Shown here one piece after another: positions 1-6,865 of a DNA stretch of 64,000 nt; within the stretch, counting starts at the first letter, position 1, and each line of letters begins with the position of its first letter. Position numbers and translations under genes: made by a program. This stretch comes from Chromatocurvus sp046260765 (GTDB lineage Bacteria > Pseudomonadota > Gammaproteobacteria > Pseudomonadales > Halieaceae), in contig JBHEOO010000003.1 in NCBI GenBank assembly GCA_046260765.1, positions 54,871 through 118,870 on the forward strand, read 5' to 3'. The notes under the pieces were generated by a model that had not been told where the DNA came from, searched no databases, and worked only from the letters and a program-made list of their open reading frames with translations.

Positions 1-1329
1 CAGCAGACTGCCGACTATTTGCCGACGCCAGGGCAGTACATTGAAAACGTCCGCAGAGGGAAAATAGGTGTGGTGGAAAAAGGCAATCGTCACATCCGGA
101 CGAATCTCGCGAAGGAACGCCGGCACCATCCACAGATTGTAATCATGAATCCAGACAACGGCATTCGCCGCCGCCTCTCCCGCCGCACGCTCGGCAAACC
201 GGCGATTGACGTCAAGGAAAACACCCCAGTGCTCCTCATGAAAGATGGCCCGTTCCCAGAAAGTATGCAGCGTGGGCCAGAATGCCTCTTTGGAAAAACG
301 CTTGTAGAAGATATCGACGTCGTCTTCGGTCAATGCCACGCGCGCGGCAACCAGCCTGGGGTAATGATTGACGTCCACTTCAGTGTGAATCTCGAACTCA
401 CCCACCGAGGGATCATCGATCGCCCAGGCAACCCAGGAGCCGGGTTTGCCGTCGGCAAAGAAACTCAGCAGCGTTGGAATAATCCCGTTGGGCGATTTGG
501 GACGCCGCCGTTTGCGCTCACCGTCCTCGATAAACTCTTCATAAGGCAGGCGGTGGTAAACAATCACCAGGTCGGACTTGCCGCGCTCCGTGACCGGCAC
601 CAGCTCGGCCTCGATACCGCTGCTTCCGAGAAAGCCAAAATACTCGAACGCCTCTACAATGCCACCGGCGCCCGACGCCCGGGCATGGTAGACCCGCGCG
701 AGATCTGCTGTTGCTGCCAGCAATCCCGCCTCGGAGTCGCCGACACACACGCCCTTGAATCCTGTTTCGTACATCGACAGGTCGTTCAGCGTATCACCCG
801 CGACGAGAACGTCTTCACGGTCAATGCCCAGATGGGCAACGAGGCGCGTGAGTGTATGTCCCTTGTTGATGCCTCGCGGCAGGACATCGAAATACTTGCC
901 CGCAGAGAACAGCAGGTCACAGTCAAGACCGTCGACAATGCGCCGCACCTCATCGTCAATATGATGTTCTTCGCAGAAATACGAGCAGCGACGTTCCTGT
1001 GGTACCTCCTGCCGCTGCAGGTCAGGCAGGTGCGCAAGAGCCTCCACGACAGCGCGATCACCCGGCCATATCTGCTCAATGTCGTCCTGAATCTGAAAGA
1101 CCGGTTGCTGAGTGTCGCCGTGGACGACGGTCGCACCGACGTCGGCGATGATGTAGTCGGGCTGGGGGATGGTGGGGTCTGCCAGCAGTGGCAGCACGTG
1201 TTCGAGACCCCGACCCGTGACGAACACGAGGTCGATATCGGGGTGCGAGGCAACCAGCTGATAAAGCCTGAGGCGGGCATTCTGGCTGCCGCCAAGAAAA
1301 GTTCCATCGAGATCTGTGGCAAGTAACAT
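1..1329 (-). CDS. ggpPS: Glucosylglycerol-phosphate phosphatase/synthase fusion (3' part outside window)
   Basis: The visible 443 residues are the N-terminal part of a protein that leaves the window at position 1. Residues 1-245 or so form a HAD phosphatase of the sucrose-phosphatase-like type: DLDGT at residues 6-10 carries the two catalytic aspartates, FVTGRG follows near residue 35, and GDTLNDLSM supplies the late metal-binding aspartates. After residue 260 the sequence turns into a GT20-type glycosyltransferase (trehalose-6-phosphate synthase relatives), with VVWIHDYNLWMVPAFLREI near the edge. A HAD domain fused in front of a glucosylglycerol-phosphate synthase is the known GgpPS arrangement of halotolerant Pseudomonas; it makes the compatible solute glucosylglycerol from ADP-glucose and glycerol-3-phosphate. 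The start is the ATG at 1329, immediately before the phosphatase motif. A fused trehalose-type or sucrose-type enzyme is the main alternative, since the decisive C-terminal half is missing. Confidence 0.8.
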   Translation of the reverse strand, partial: MLLATDLDGTFLGGSQNARLRLYQLVASHPDIDLVFVTGRGLEHVLPLLADPTIPQPDYIIADVGATVVHGDTQQPVFQIQDDIEQIWPGDRAVVEALAHLPDLQRQEVPQERRCSYFCEEHHIDDEVRRIVDGLDCDLLFSAGKYFDVLPRGINKGHTLTRLVAHLGIDREDVLVAGDTLNDLSMYETGFKGVCVGDSEAGLLAATADLARVYHARASGAGGIVEAFEYFGFLGSSGIEAELVPVTERGKSDLVIVYHRLPYEEFIEDGERKRRRPKSPNGIIPTLLSFFADGKPGSWVAWAIDDPSVGEFEIHTEVDVNHYPRLVAARVALTEDDVDIFYKRFSKEAFWPTLHTFWERAIFHEEHWGVFLDVNRRFAERAAGEAAANAVVWIHDYNLWMVPAFLREIRPDVTIAFFHHTYFPSADVFNVLPWRRQIVGSLL

Positions 1330-1451
1330 GGCAGGGCGCATTTACAAAAACGAAAACCTTACCGTGTTTTGCACATCACCGCCAGCTGACGCCCTCTCTG
1401 GCGCGCTCTTCTGAATTCAGCGCCCCTTTTCTGTGCAGCAGGAATAGTCCA

Positions 1452-1835
1452 CTACAGCTGCAGTACTGCGCCCCAGAGCGCGCAAATCAGCAGGCCGAGC
1501 ATTGCCAGCATACCGACCGCCATACCCGCCGTGCGGCTCTGCGGATCGCGAATATACGCATTGCGGTAGAGCACCCGGCCGGCGAAGAAGGCGAGGCCCA
1601 GCAGTGGCGCGGCAACTGGCAGAAAGAAGAAGCCGGCAACGATCCACATGGCGGGAAGAACCACCACGAGCTGCTCAAGCGTGTTCATCTGCACCCTGTA
1701 GGCGCGCTCAAAACTCTCGTGACCGGTGACCGCCGGCGCCCGGATATCGTGTCGCAGGCGCTCCCGGCCCACCAGCATTGAAAAGGCCAGATACTGCAAC
1801 AGCAGCAGCAGCGTAACGAGTGCGGTAAATGCCAT
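1452..1835 (-). CDS. MAPEG family membrane protein
   Basis: A 127-residue protein with four hydrophobic segments. The stretch FERAYRVQMNTLEQ followed by a hydrophobic helix is the MAPEG signature (membrane-associated proteins in eicosanoid and glutathione metabolism); bacterial members are glutathione-dependent transferase or peroxidase relatives of the inner membrane, mostly without assigned substrate. The open frame extends further upstream, but the ATG at 1835 has AGGAG about eight bases before it and starts directly with the first membrane helix, so the longer version is unlikely. It lies between aidB and the osmolyte gene on the same strand, but the 122 bp gap to ggpPS gives no evidence of a shared transcript. 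Confidence 0.85.
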   Translation of the reverse strand: MAFTALVTLLLLLQYLAFSMLVGRERLRHDIRAPAVTGHESFERAYRVQMNTLEQLVVVLPAMWIVAGFFFLPVAAPLLGLAFFAGRVLYRNAYIRDPQSRTAGMAVGMLAMLGLLICALWGAVLQL

Positions 1836-1892
1836 GGGTCTTGCTCCTAGCGTCTGTCTGATTCCGGCCTGCCCGGCCGCTGCATTATCATT

Positions 1893-1947
1893 GCGAGAGT
1901 GCTGCGAGAGTGCTGCGAAATTGCTGGGAGAGTGCTGCAAGAACGCT
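1893..1947. repeat. Five tandem 11-bp repeats
   Basis: Five head-to-tail units of 11 bp fill the gap between the MAPEG gene start and the aidB stop codon. Units 1 and 2 are identical (GCGAGAGTGCT), units 3 to 5 differ at one to three positions but keep the final GCT. The period is close to one helical turn. It could be a protein-binding array or a relic of replication slippage; the sequence does not decide. Confidence 0.85.
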
Positions 1948-1954
1948 GCGCAGT

Positions 1955-3652
1955 TCAGTCGGTAATGTGCGGATTAGCACGTTGCAATAGCGTATCCACT
2001 GCAACGCCCATGGGCAATGTTCCGAAGTTGCGATCGCCGTGTGAACCCAGCCGTGACCGGATAAACGCGTCGGCAATCGAGGGCGTAGCAGCCTGCACCA
2101 GCAGCGCAGCCTGCATCGTCAGCGCCAGCTGATCTACCAGGGAGCGCGCGCGGTATTCGAGGTCGTCTGCGTCGCGCAGCGCTGCCTTGAGCCGGTCAAC
2201 CGCCGCATCCAGCAGCGCGTGTTGTCCCCGGGCCGCATCAATCTCGACGTACCAGGCTTCCAGAACATCGGGATTGCGCGCCAGCGCACGCAGCATATCC
2301 AGGGCCTGCACGTTGCCCGACCCCTCCCAGATCGCGTTGACAGGAGCGTCGCGATAGAGCCTGGCAAGAATGAAATCCTCGATAACCCCGTTGCCACCGA
2401 GACACTCCATTGCTTCATAGGTCAGCGTCGGGGTGCGCTTGCAGATCCAGTATTTGCCGGTGGGAAGCCCGAGCCGCAGGAGCAGCCTGTCATGCTCGTT
2501 ACCGGCGGCTGACAGGCTGCTATCGAGGGCAGCACCCATGCGCAGCATCAGCGCCAGCGAGCCCTCTACTTCGAGCTGCAGGTCAGCCAGCACATTGCGC
2601 ATGAGCGGCTGATCCAGCAGCCGTCGACCAAAGGCCTCACGTCCCGCAGCGTGGTTGACCGCCTGGGCAACAGCCTGTCTCTGACCCGCAGCCGAGCCGA
2701 TCATGCAGTCAAACCGCGTCATCGCCACCATTTCTATAATCGCAGGTACCCCGCGGCCCTCTTCGCCGACCATCCAGCCCATAGCGCCACGCAATTCGAT
2801 CTCCGAAGAGGCATTGGCGACGTTGCCCATCTTGTTTTTCAGGCGCTGGACCTGAATCGGGTTCTTGCTGCCATCCGGACGCCAGCGCGGCACGAGAAAG
2901 CAGCTGAGGCCACCCTCCGCCTGGGCGAGCACAAGAAATGCATCGCACATGGGTGCTGACGTGAACCACTTATGGCCGACCAGTTCGTAATCACCGCCGG
3001 GGCCACCCGCGCCGAGCGCCCTGGCGCGAGTGGTGTTGGCGCGAACATCCGAGCCGCCCTGCTTCTCGGTCATGCCCATACCGATGGTCAGCGCCGATTT
3101 TTGAAAATAAGGAATATTCTCGGGCTGATAATCGCAGGCAAGTACCCCCGTCAGCCAGGTATCAGCAATAGTGGGCGTCAGCCGCAGGGTGGGCACGGCG
3201 GCAAAGGTCATGGTCAGCGGACAGCCGTGGCCGGACTCCACCTGGGCCTGCAGATAATACTGCGCCGCCCGCGCCACATGGGCACCCGCGCCGGGCCGCG
3301 TCCAGGGGCTGCTGTGCAGACCGGAGTGCAGACCGAGCCGCATGAGTCTGTGATAGGCCTCGTGGTAGCGCACCTCGTCCACCCGGTACCCCTGGCGGTC
3401 GTGACTGTAGAACTGCGGCCGGTTCTCGTTGGCCAGAAAGCCCCAGTTGATGACCTCGGCACTGCCACAGCGCTCGCCGTGACGCGTGAGCGCATCACTG
3501 GCCCAGCCGGCGCCGTAACGCGCCACGCCCTCCCGCAGTGCGGCATCTCCAAGATAGCTGTTGTAACTCACCAGGGGCCGCGACTGATTGAGAACCTCGT
3601 GGGTCTCAGCCAGATGATCTACCGTGAAATCGCCTGTTGTCGTCGTCATCAA
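1955..3652 (-). CDS. aidB: AidB-type acyl-CoA dehydrogenase family protein
   Basis: A 565-residue flavoprotein that follows E. coli AidB along its whole length. Shared blocks include GAGWASD near the N terminus, IGMGMTEKQGGSDV, YELVGHKWF, GGLSCFLVPR, MTRFDCMIGSAAG, YEAMECLGGNGV and VNAIWEGSGN. AidB is an acyl-CoA dehydrogenase homologue of the adaptive response to alkylating agents; it binds FAD and DNA, and its real substrate is still debated. The family length (about 540-560) fits. Two adjacent ATG codons (3652 and 3649) can start it; no good ribosome-binding site precedes either. Upstream lies a run of short repeats with small reading frames, which may affect translation. No ada or alkB neighbour is visible, so the link to alkylation stress rests on homology. 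Confidence 0.92.
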   Translation of the reverse strand: MMTTTTGDFTVDHLAETHEVLNQSRPLVSYNSYLGDAALREGVARYGAGWASDALTRHGERCGSAEVINWGFLANENRPQFYSHDRQGYRVDEVRYHEAYHRLMRLGLHSGLHSSPWTRPGAGAHVARAAQYYLQAQVESGHGCPLTMTFAAVPTLRLTPTIADTWLTGVLACDYQPENIPYFQKSALTIGMGMTEKQGGSDVRANTTRARALGAGGPGGDYELVGHKWFTSAPMCDAFLVLAQAEGGLSCFLVPRWRPDGSKNPIQVQRLKNKMGNVANASSEIELRGAMGWMVGEEGRGVPAIIEMVAMTRFDCMIGSAAGQRQAVAQAVNHAAGREAFGRRLLDQPLMRNVLADLQLEVEGSLALMLRMGAALDSSLSAAGNEHDRLLLRLGLPTGKYWICKRTPTLTYEAMECLGGNGVIEDFILARLYRDAPVNAIWEGSGNVQALDMLRALARNPDVLEAWYVEIDAARGQHALLDAAVDRLKAALRDADDLEYRARSLVDQLALTMQAALLVQAATPSIADAFIRSRLGSHGDRNFGTLPMGVAVDTLLQRANPHITD

Positions 3653-3654
3653 AT

Positions 3655-3720
3655 TTCAGCCATCGTAATTCAGCCATCGTAAGTTGGTCATCGTAATTCT
3701 GTTGGTCATCGTAATTCTCG
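3655..3720. repeat. Short direct repeats in the aidB leader
   Basis: CATCGTAA occurs four times, at 3661, 3675, 3689 and 3707, so with steps of 14, 14 and 18 bp. Flanking bases are partly shared (AATTC, TTGGT). Read in the direction of aidB, each unit contains ATG inside TTACGATG, giving several spare start codons just before the true start. One of them opens a 17-codon frame (MTNRITMTNLRWLNYDG) that ends before the aidB ATG. Nothing shows that these frames are translated. Confidence 0.8.
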
Positions 3721-3796
3721 GTCAGGCACCGCTCAGATAGTAGCATTGCCTTCGCAGGCTGCTAAAGTTCAGGTTTTTGTCTGAGAGGGATCTTCG

Positions 3797-4174
3797 ATGA
3801 TCGCACGTACCGCTCGTTTTATCCTGTGGCTTCTCGCCGCAGTCATCCTGTTCCTGGGCCTGCGCTGGATCGTAGAACCTGAGGTTGCCGCTGCATCACT
3901 GGGCATGCCACTGCTGGACGGACTCGCCCGCAGCACCCAGATCGGTGACATCAGCGCGTTTTTCTTCGGTATCGCGGCGATGCTTATGCTCGGCCTGCAG
4001 ACAGGCCGCGACAGCTGGCTGCATGCGGCCGCGATTTTTTTCGGTTTTGCGGCCATCATGCGCACACTGGCATGGCTGCTTCACGATGCCACCTTTGCCG
4101 GTCCGTTGATCGCGGTCGAGGTTGCACTGGCACTGATCATTCTGTTGGCAGCGAGAATGCGGCGGACGGCATGA
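3797..4174 (+). CDS. Small four-helix membrane protein (DUF4345-like)
   Basis: A 125-residue protein with four predicted membrane helices: a first helix near residues 6-25, then a loop with QIGDISAFFFGIA leading into the second, the third around LHAAAIFFGFAAIMR, and the last near the C terminus, which ends in a basic tail. The pattern resembles the DUF4345 family of small inner-membrane proteins, whose function is unknown. A GGGAT stretch about eight bases before the ATG could serve as ribosome-binding site. It is followed after 97 bp by nnrU on the same strand. I can assign no reaction. Confidence 0.7.
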   Translation: MIARTARFILWLLAAVILFLGLRWIVEPEVAAASLGMPLLDGLARSTQIGDISAFFFGIAAMLMLGLQTGRDSWLHAAAIFFGFAAIMRTLAWLLHDATFAGPLIAVEVALALIILLAARMRRTA

Positions 4175-4271
4175 TCTGCGTTGCCACTGCCCCCCCAGGA
4201 TGCGCTAGACTGCTCCCGCCTTATCTTGACACCACCTGCGCCATGACGGCGCGACCGGTCGGAGACTTTGC

Positions 4272-4856
4272 ATGACCCTGATGATTGTCGGACTGCTGAT
4301 TTTTCTCGGCACGCATTCACTGAATATTTTTGCGCCTGCGTGGCGAGACAGACAGATAGAGCAGCGCGGTGCCATTCCCTTCAAGATCGTCTACGCGCTG
4401 ATCTCTATCGGCGGACTCTGGCTGGCGATCGTCGGCTACGGCGAAATGCGCATGACTGCGGTTCCGCTCTGGAACCCGCCGGTCGGGCTAAGGCACTTCG
4501 CCTCCCTGCTCATGCTGCCCTCCTTCATACTCCTGGTCGCGGCCTATGTGCCGGCGAACCACCTCAAGGCCCGGCTCGGCCACCCCATGCTGATGGCAGT
4601 GAAAATCTGGGCTTTCGCCCACCTTCTGGCCAATGGCCGATTAGGCGACATCATCTTTTTCGGGGCTTTCCTCGCCTGGGCCGTCGTGCTCTACATCACC
4701 CTCAGGAAAAAGGATCGCGCTCGCGGCACTGTCTATCCTGCTGGCCGCGTGCCGGGAACGCTGGCCACGGTGATCGGCGGCGCAGTCCTCTGGTTCGTGT
4801 TTGCGCGCTATCTGCACATTTATGTGGCCGGTGTACCTGCCATTGGCGGCATGTAG
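4272..4856 (+). CDS. nnrU: NnrU family membrane protein
   Basis: A 194-residue inner-membrane protein of the NnrU family. The N-terminal GLLIFLGTHSLNIFAPAWR and the later VPANHLKARLGHPMLM with WAFAHLLANG are family hallmarks, and about six membrane segments can be counted. NnrU was named from denitrifiers, where it is needed for nitric-oxide or nitrite metabolism, but many members occur in non-denitrifiers and the biochemical role is unsettled. No denitrification gene is visible nearby. The start ATG at 4272 is preceded by GGAG with a seven-base gap. Its stop codon is followed directly by the start of the next gene, so the two are probably co-translated. Confidence 0.88.
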   Translation: MTLMIVGLLIFLGTHSLNIFAPAWRDRQIEQRGAIPFKIVYALISIGGLWLAIVGYGEMRMTAVPLWNPPVGLRHFASLLMLPSFILLVAAYVPANHLKARLGHPMLMAVKIWAFAHLLANGRLGDIIFFGAFLAWAVVLYITLRKKDRARGTVYPAGRVPGTLATVIGGAVLWFVFARYLHIYVAGVPAIGGM

Positions 4857-5663
4857 ATGCCTGTCGTGAGGGGCATCGGTGCGATTTTCTGCGAGACCGT
4901 GTGGCGACGATGGCTCGGCTCTTTCCTGTGCATTGCCTGCCTCTCAGTCATCTCGCCATTGTCAGCACAATCGGTCCTGCGGGTGGGAATGACACCGGGC
5001 GTACCGCCACTGCACTATTACAGCGAAGGACGGCTGGTCGGTGTCGACCCGGACAGCGCGAAAACGCTTGCGGAAATTCTCTCGCGACGCCTTGAACTCG
5101 TTCCCCTGCCCGCGGCGCAGCTGCGCCCGGCACTGCGCAATGGCGACATCGACGTGATCATGTCCGGTCTGGTGGTGGAAGATGCGGCCAACAGCGATCT
5201 CATGTTCACCCGGCCATACCTGCGGGCAGGGCAGATGGCGATACTGCACGAATCCGCGGTGGCCAGGTTCGCTCAGCCCTGGGCGGTGTATCAGGAAGAC
5301 GTGCGAATTGGTGTCCGGCCAGGAAGTGCCGGAGCAGCGTTCGCGGAACGCGAACTGCGCGATGCGACGATTCGGCATTACGCGGGCAGCGATGCCGCCT
5401 TCGCCGCATTACGCGATCGCGAGATTGATCTGTTCATCGATGATGCGGCGACCAGCTGGAGTCTGGCGGCGTCGGAGGCGCAGACCGATGTCATCAGCCT
5501 CTATAGACCACTCACTGAAGAACACCTCGCCTGGGCCGTTTCACCGGGCAATCCCGGCCTGCTTCGGGACCTGAACCAGGCACTCAACCTGATGCGGGCA
5601 AATGGCACCCTGGACTACATCATTGACCGCTGGATTCCCGTGCAGGTCGCCGACGTGCCCTGA
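4857..5663 (+). CDS. Periplasmic solute-binding protein family 3, orphan
   Basis: A 268-residue exported protein. Residues 15-38 form a signal peptide (basic start, hydrophobic core, cleavage likely after PLSAQ). The rest follows the family 3 solute-binding fold used by amino-acid ABC transporters and some sensor domains: LRVGMTPGVPPLHYY at the mature N terminus, GVDPDSAKTLAEIL, a central hinge around MFTRPYLRAG and the closing GTLDYIIDRW. No permease or ATPase gene is adjacent, so it may serve a distant transporter or act in sensing. The ATG follows the nnrU stop codon without a gap and has no clear ribosome-binding site of its own, which suggests translational coupling. Ligand unknown. Confidence 0.8.
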   Translation: MPVVRGIGAIFCETVWRRWLGSFLCIACLSVISPLSAQSVLRVGMTPGVPPLHYYSEGRLVGVDPDSAKTLAEILSRRLELVPLPAAQLRPALRNGDIDVIMSGLVVEDAANSDLMFTRPYLRAGQMAILHESAVARFAQPWAVYQEDVRIGVRPGSAGAAFAERELRDATIRHYAGSDAAFAALRDREIDLFIDDAATSWSLAASEAQTDVISLYRPLTEEHLAWAVSPGNPGLLRDLNQALNLMRANGTLDYIIDRWIPVQVADVP

Positions 5664-5704
5664 ACAGCTGGTCGCCGCATGGCCTGCCGCCTTTCTCCTT
5701 TTTT

Positions 5705-6805
5705 TCACAGCGACAGAATCATTCCCAGGGAAGGAGGCAGCCGGTTGTCCAGCAAGGAGGTCCAGGTATCGATCACCGCATCTGCCCCCCGTTTTTCCTC
5801 GATCTGAATCAGACCGCGCATCCCCCGGGAAAGATCCGCACTGGCGCTCAACGCCCGCTGCATGACCACACCCTGCCCCCACTCCTTGTCACGGCGTGCG
5901 ATGTGCGCCGGCGCAAAGAAAAACGCAGGCGCCGGACCGGGCAGGGCTTCATCACCTGCACCCGGCGCCTCCCAATGCGTGGCACCCACCTTGATGCTCT
6001 GGACAAGTTGATCACCCAGTCGCTGGTGCACCGCAGCCGTCAGAGCAGCATCCCCGGCCATGTCAACGAACACGGCGGGCGCATCAGCGGCGACTCGATC
6101 CACGTCCTCATAAGGCAGCACCGAATGATAGGCGTCGAGCGTCGCCGCAAAGTCCACATTCGATGCGGACGTCAGTCCGCACACCGAAACGCCTCGGCCA
6201 CTGTCACTGTCACTGTCACTGTCACTGTACAGCAGACGCGCCAGGCCGAATGCCGTCTTGGATGACGCCGAGCCGATGATGACCTGAGCGGCAGCGAAAA
6301 AATCGTTGTCCACCAGATAGTCGTAAAGCAGATAGGAGGTGGCGAATAGCGGGAACAGCAGGCTGCGCTCGTGCTGCAGATCCGCAAGCGTGGGCGGATC
6401 TGCGAGCGTGCGCGTGTAACCGTTATAAAGTGCCGGTAACGCCTTTCGATGCCCGGCAACATCCACCAATCCATTTGCACTGACATGACCGGGCTGCACA
6501 ACAAGGTGAGTGGCCATGGGCAGAAACCCCCAGAGTCGCTCACCTTCTGCAATGTCGGCGCAACGCGATGCCAGGACGCGGGCATAGCCCCAGGCCGGCA
6601 CCTTGCCCCAGTGCCCCTCCGCCGGAAAATATCCCCAGTAGCCAATCATATCTCCGGACAGGGCGTAGCTGACGTTGTTTGCCGTGAGCGCAAAGGATTC
6701 CACAGCGAGGAGAATCTCGCCCTCCGCCACGTCGGGAACCGGGCCCTCGACGATGTGGGTGTTACGAAAATTGCCACGGTTCACCCAGACTTCCTGCCTC
6801 GTCAT
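5705..6805 (-). CDS. DUF2855 family protein
   Basis: A 366-residue protein that matches the DUF2855 family, distant relatives of medium-chain dehydrogenases/reductases. The N-terminal half has the GroES-like pattern (GEILLAVESFALTANNVSYA), and the second half a Rossmann-like part (AAQVIIGSASSKTAFGLARLL). No enzymatic activity is established for the family. A hexanucleotide repeat inside the gene encodes four Ser-Asp pairs (YSDSDSDSDSGRG, about residues 193-205), just after the putative nucleotide-binding helix, where family members normally have a short loop. AAGGAG lies nine bases before the ATG. The gene stands alone between a convergent neighbour and the P-type ATPase gene. Confidence 0.8.
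   Translation of the reverse strand: MTRQEVWVNRGNFRNTHIVEGPVPDVAEGEILLAVESFALTANNVSYALSGDMIGYWGYFPAEGHWGKVPAWGYARVLASRCADIAEGERLWGFLPMATHLVVQPGHVSANGLVDVAGHRKALPALYNGYTRTLADPPTLADLQHERSLLFPLFATSYLLYDYLVDNDFFAAAQVIIGSASSKTAFGLARLLYSDSDSDSDSGRGVSVCGLTSASNVDFAATLDAYHSVLPYEDVDRVAADAPAVFVDMAGDAALTAAVHQRLGDQLVQSIKVGATHWEAPGAGDEALPGPAPAFFFAPAHIARRDKEWGQGVVMQRALSASADLSRGMRGLIQIEEKRGADAVIDTWTSLLDNRLPPSLGMILSL
6199..6228. repeat. Hexanucleotide microsatellite inside the DUF2855 gene
   Basis: Five perfect copies of CACTGT in a row. On the coding strand they read ACAGTG repeats and give alternating Ser and Asp codons. The period of six keeps the frame, so copy-number change would lengthen or shorten an acidic loop without breaking the protein. 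Confidence 0.95.
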
Positions 6806-6865
6806 CCTGCTTCACTCCTTTATACATCAGGGGTCATGTCAACGCCCCACGTGACGTCATAGCGC

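Noticed and set aside
19..1326. A 435-residue plus-strand open frame at the left edge.
   Set aside because: It is antisense to the glucosylglycerol-phosphate gene, which has clear HAD and GT20 motifs; long mirror frames are common at this GC content.
1893..1947. Possible CRISPR-like array.
   Set aside because: Units are 11 bp and directly joined with no spacers; no cas gene is present.
5664..5704. Intrinsic terminator at the T run between the solute-binding protein and DUF2855 genes.
   Set aside because: There is a run of seven T, but no stem longer than a few pairs directly before it.
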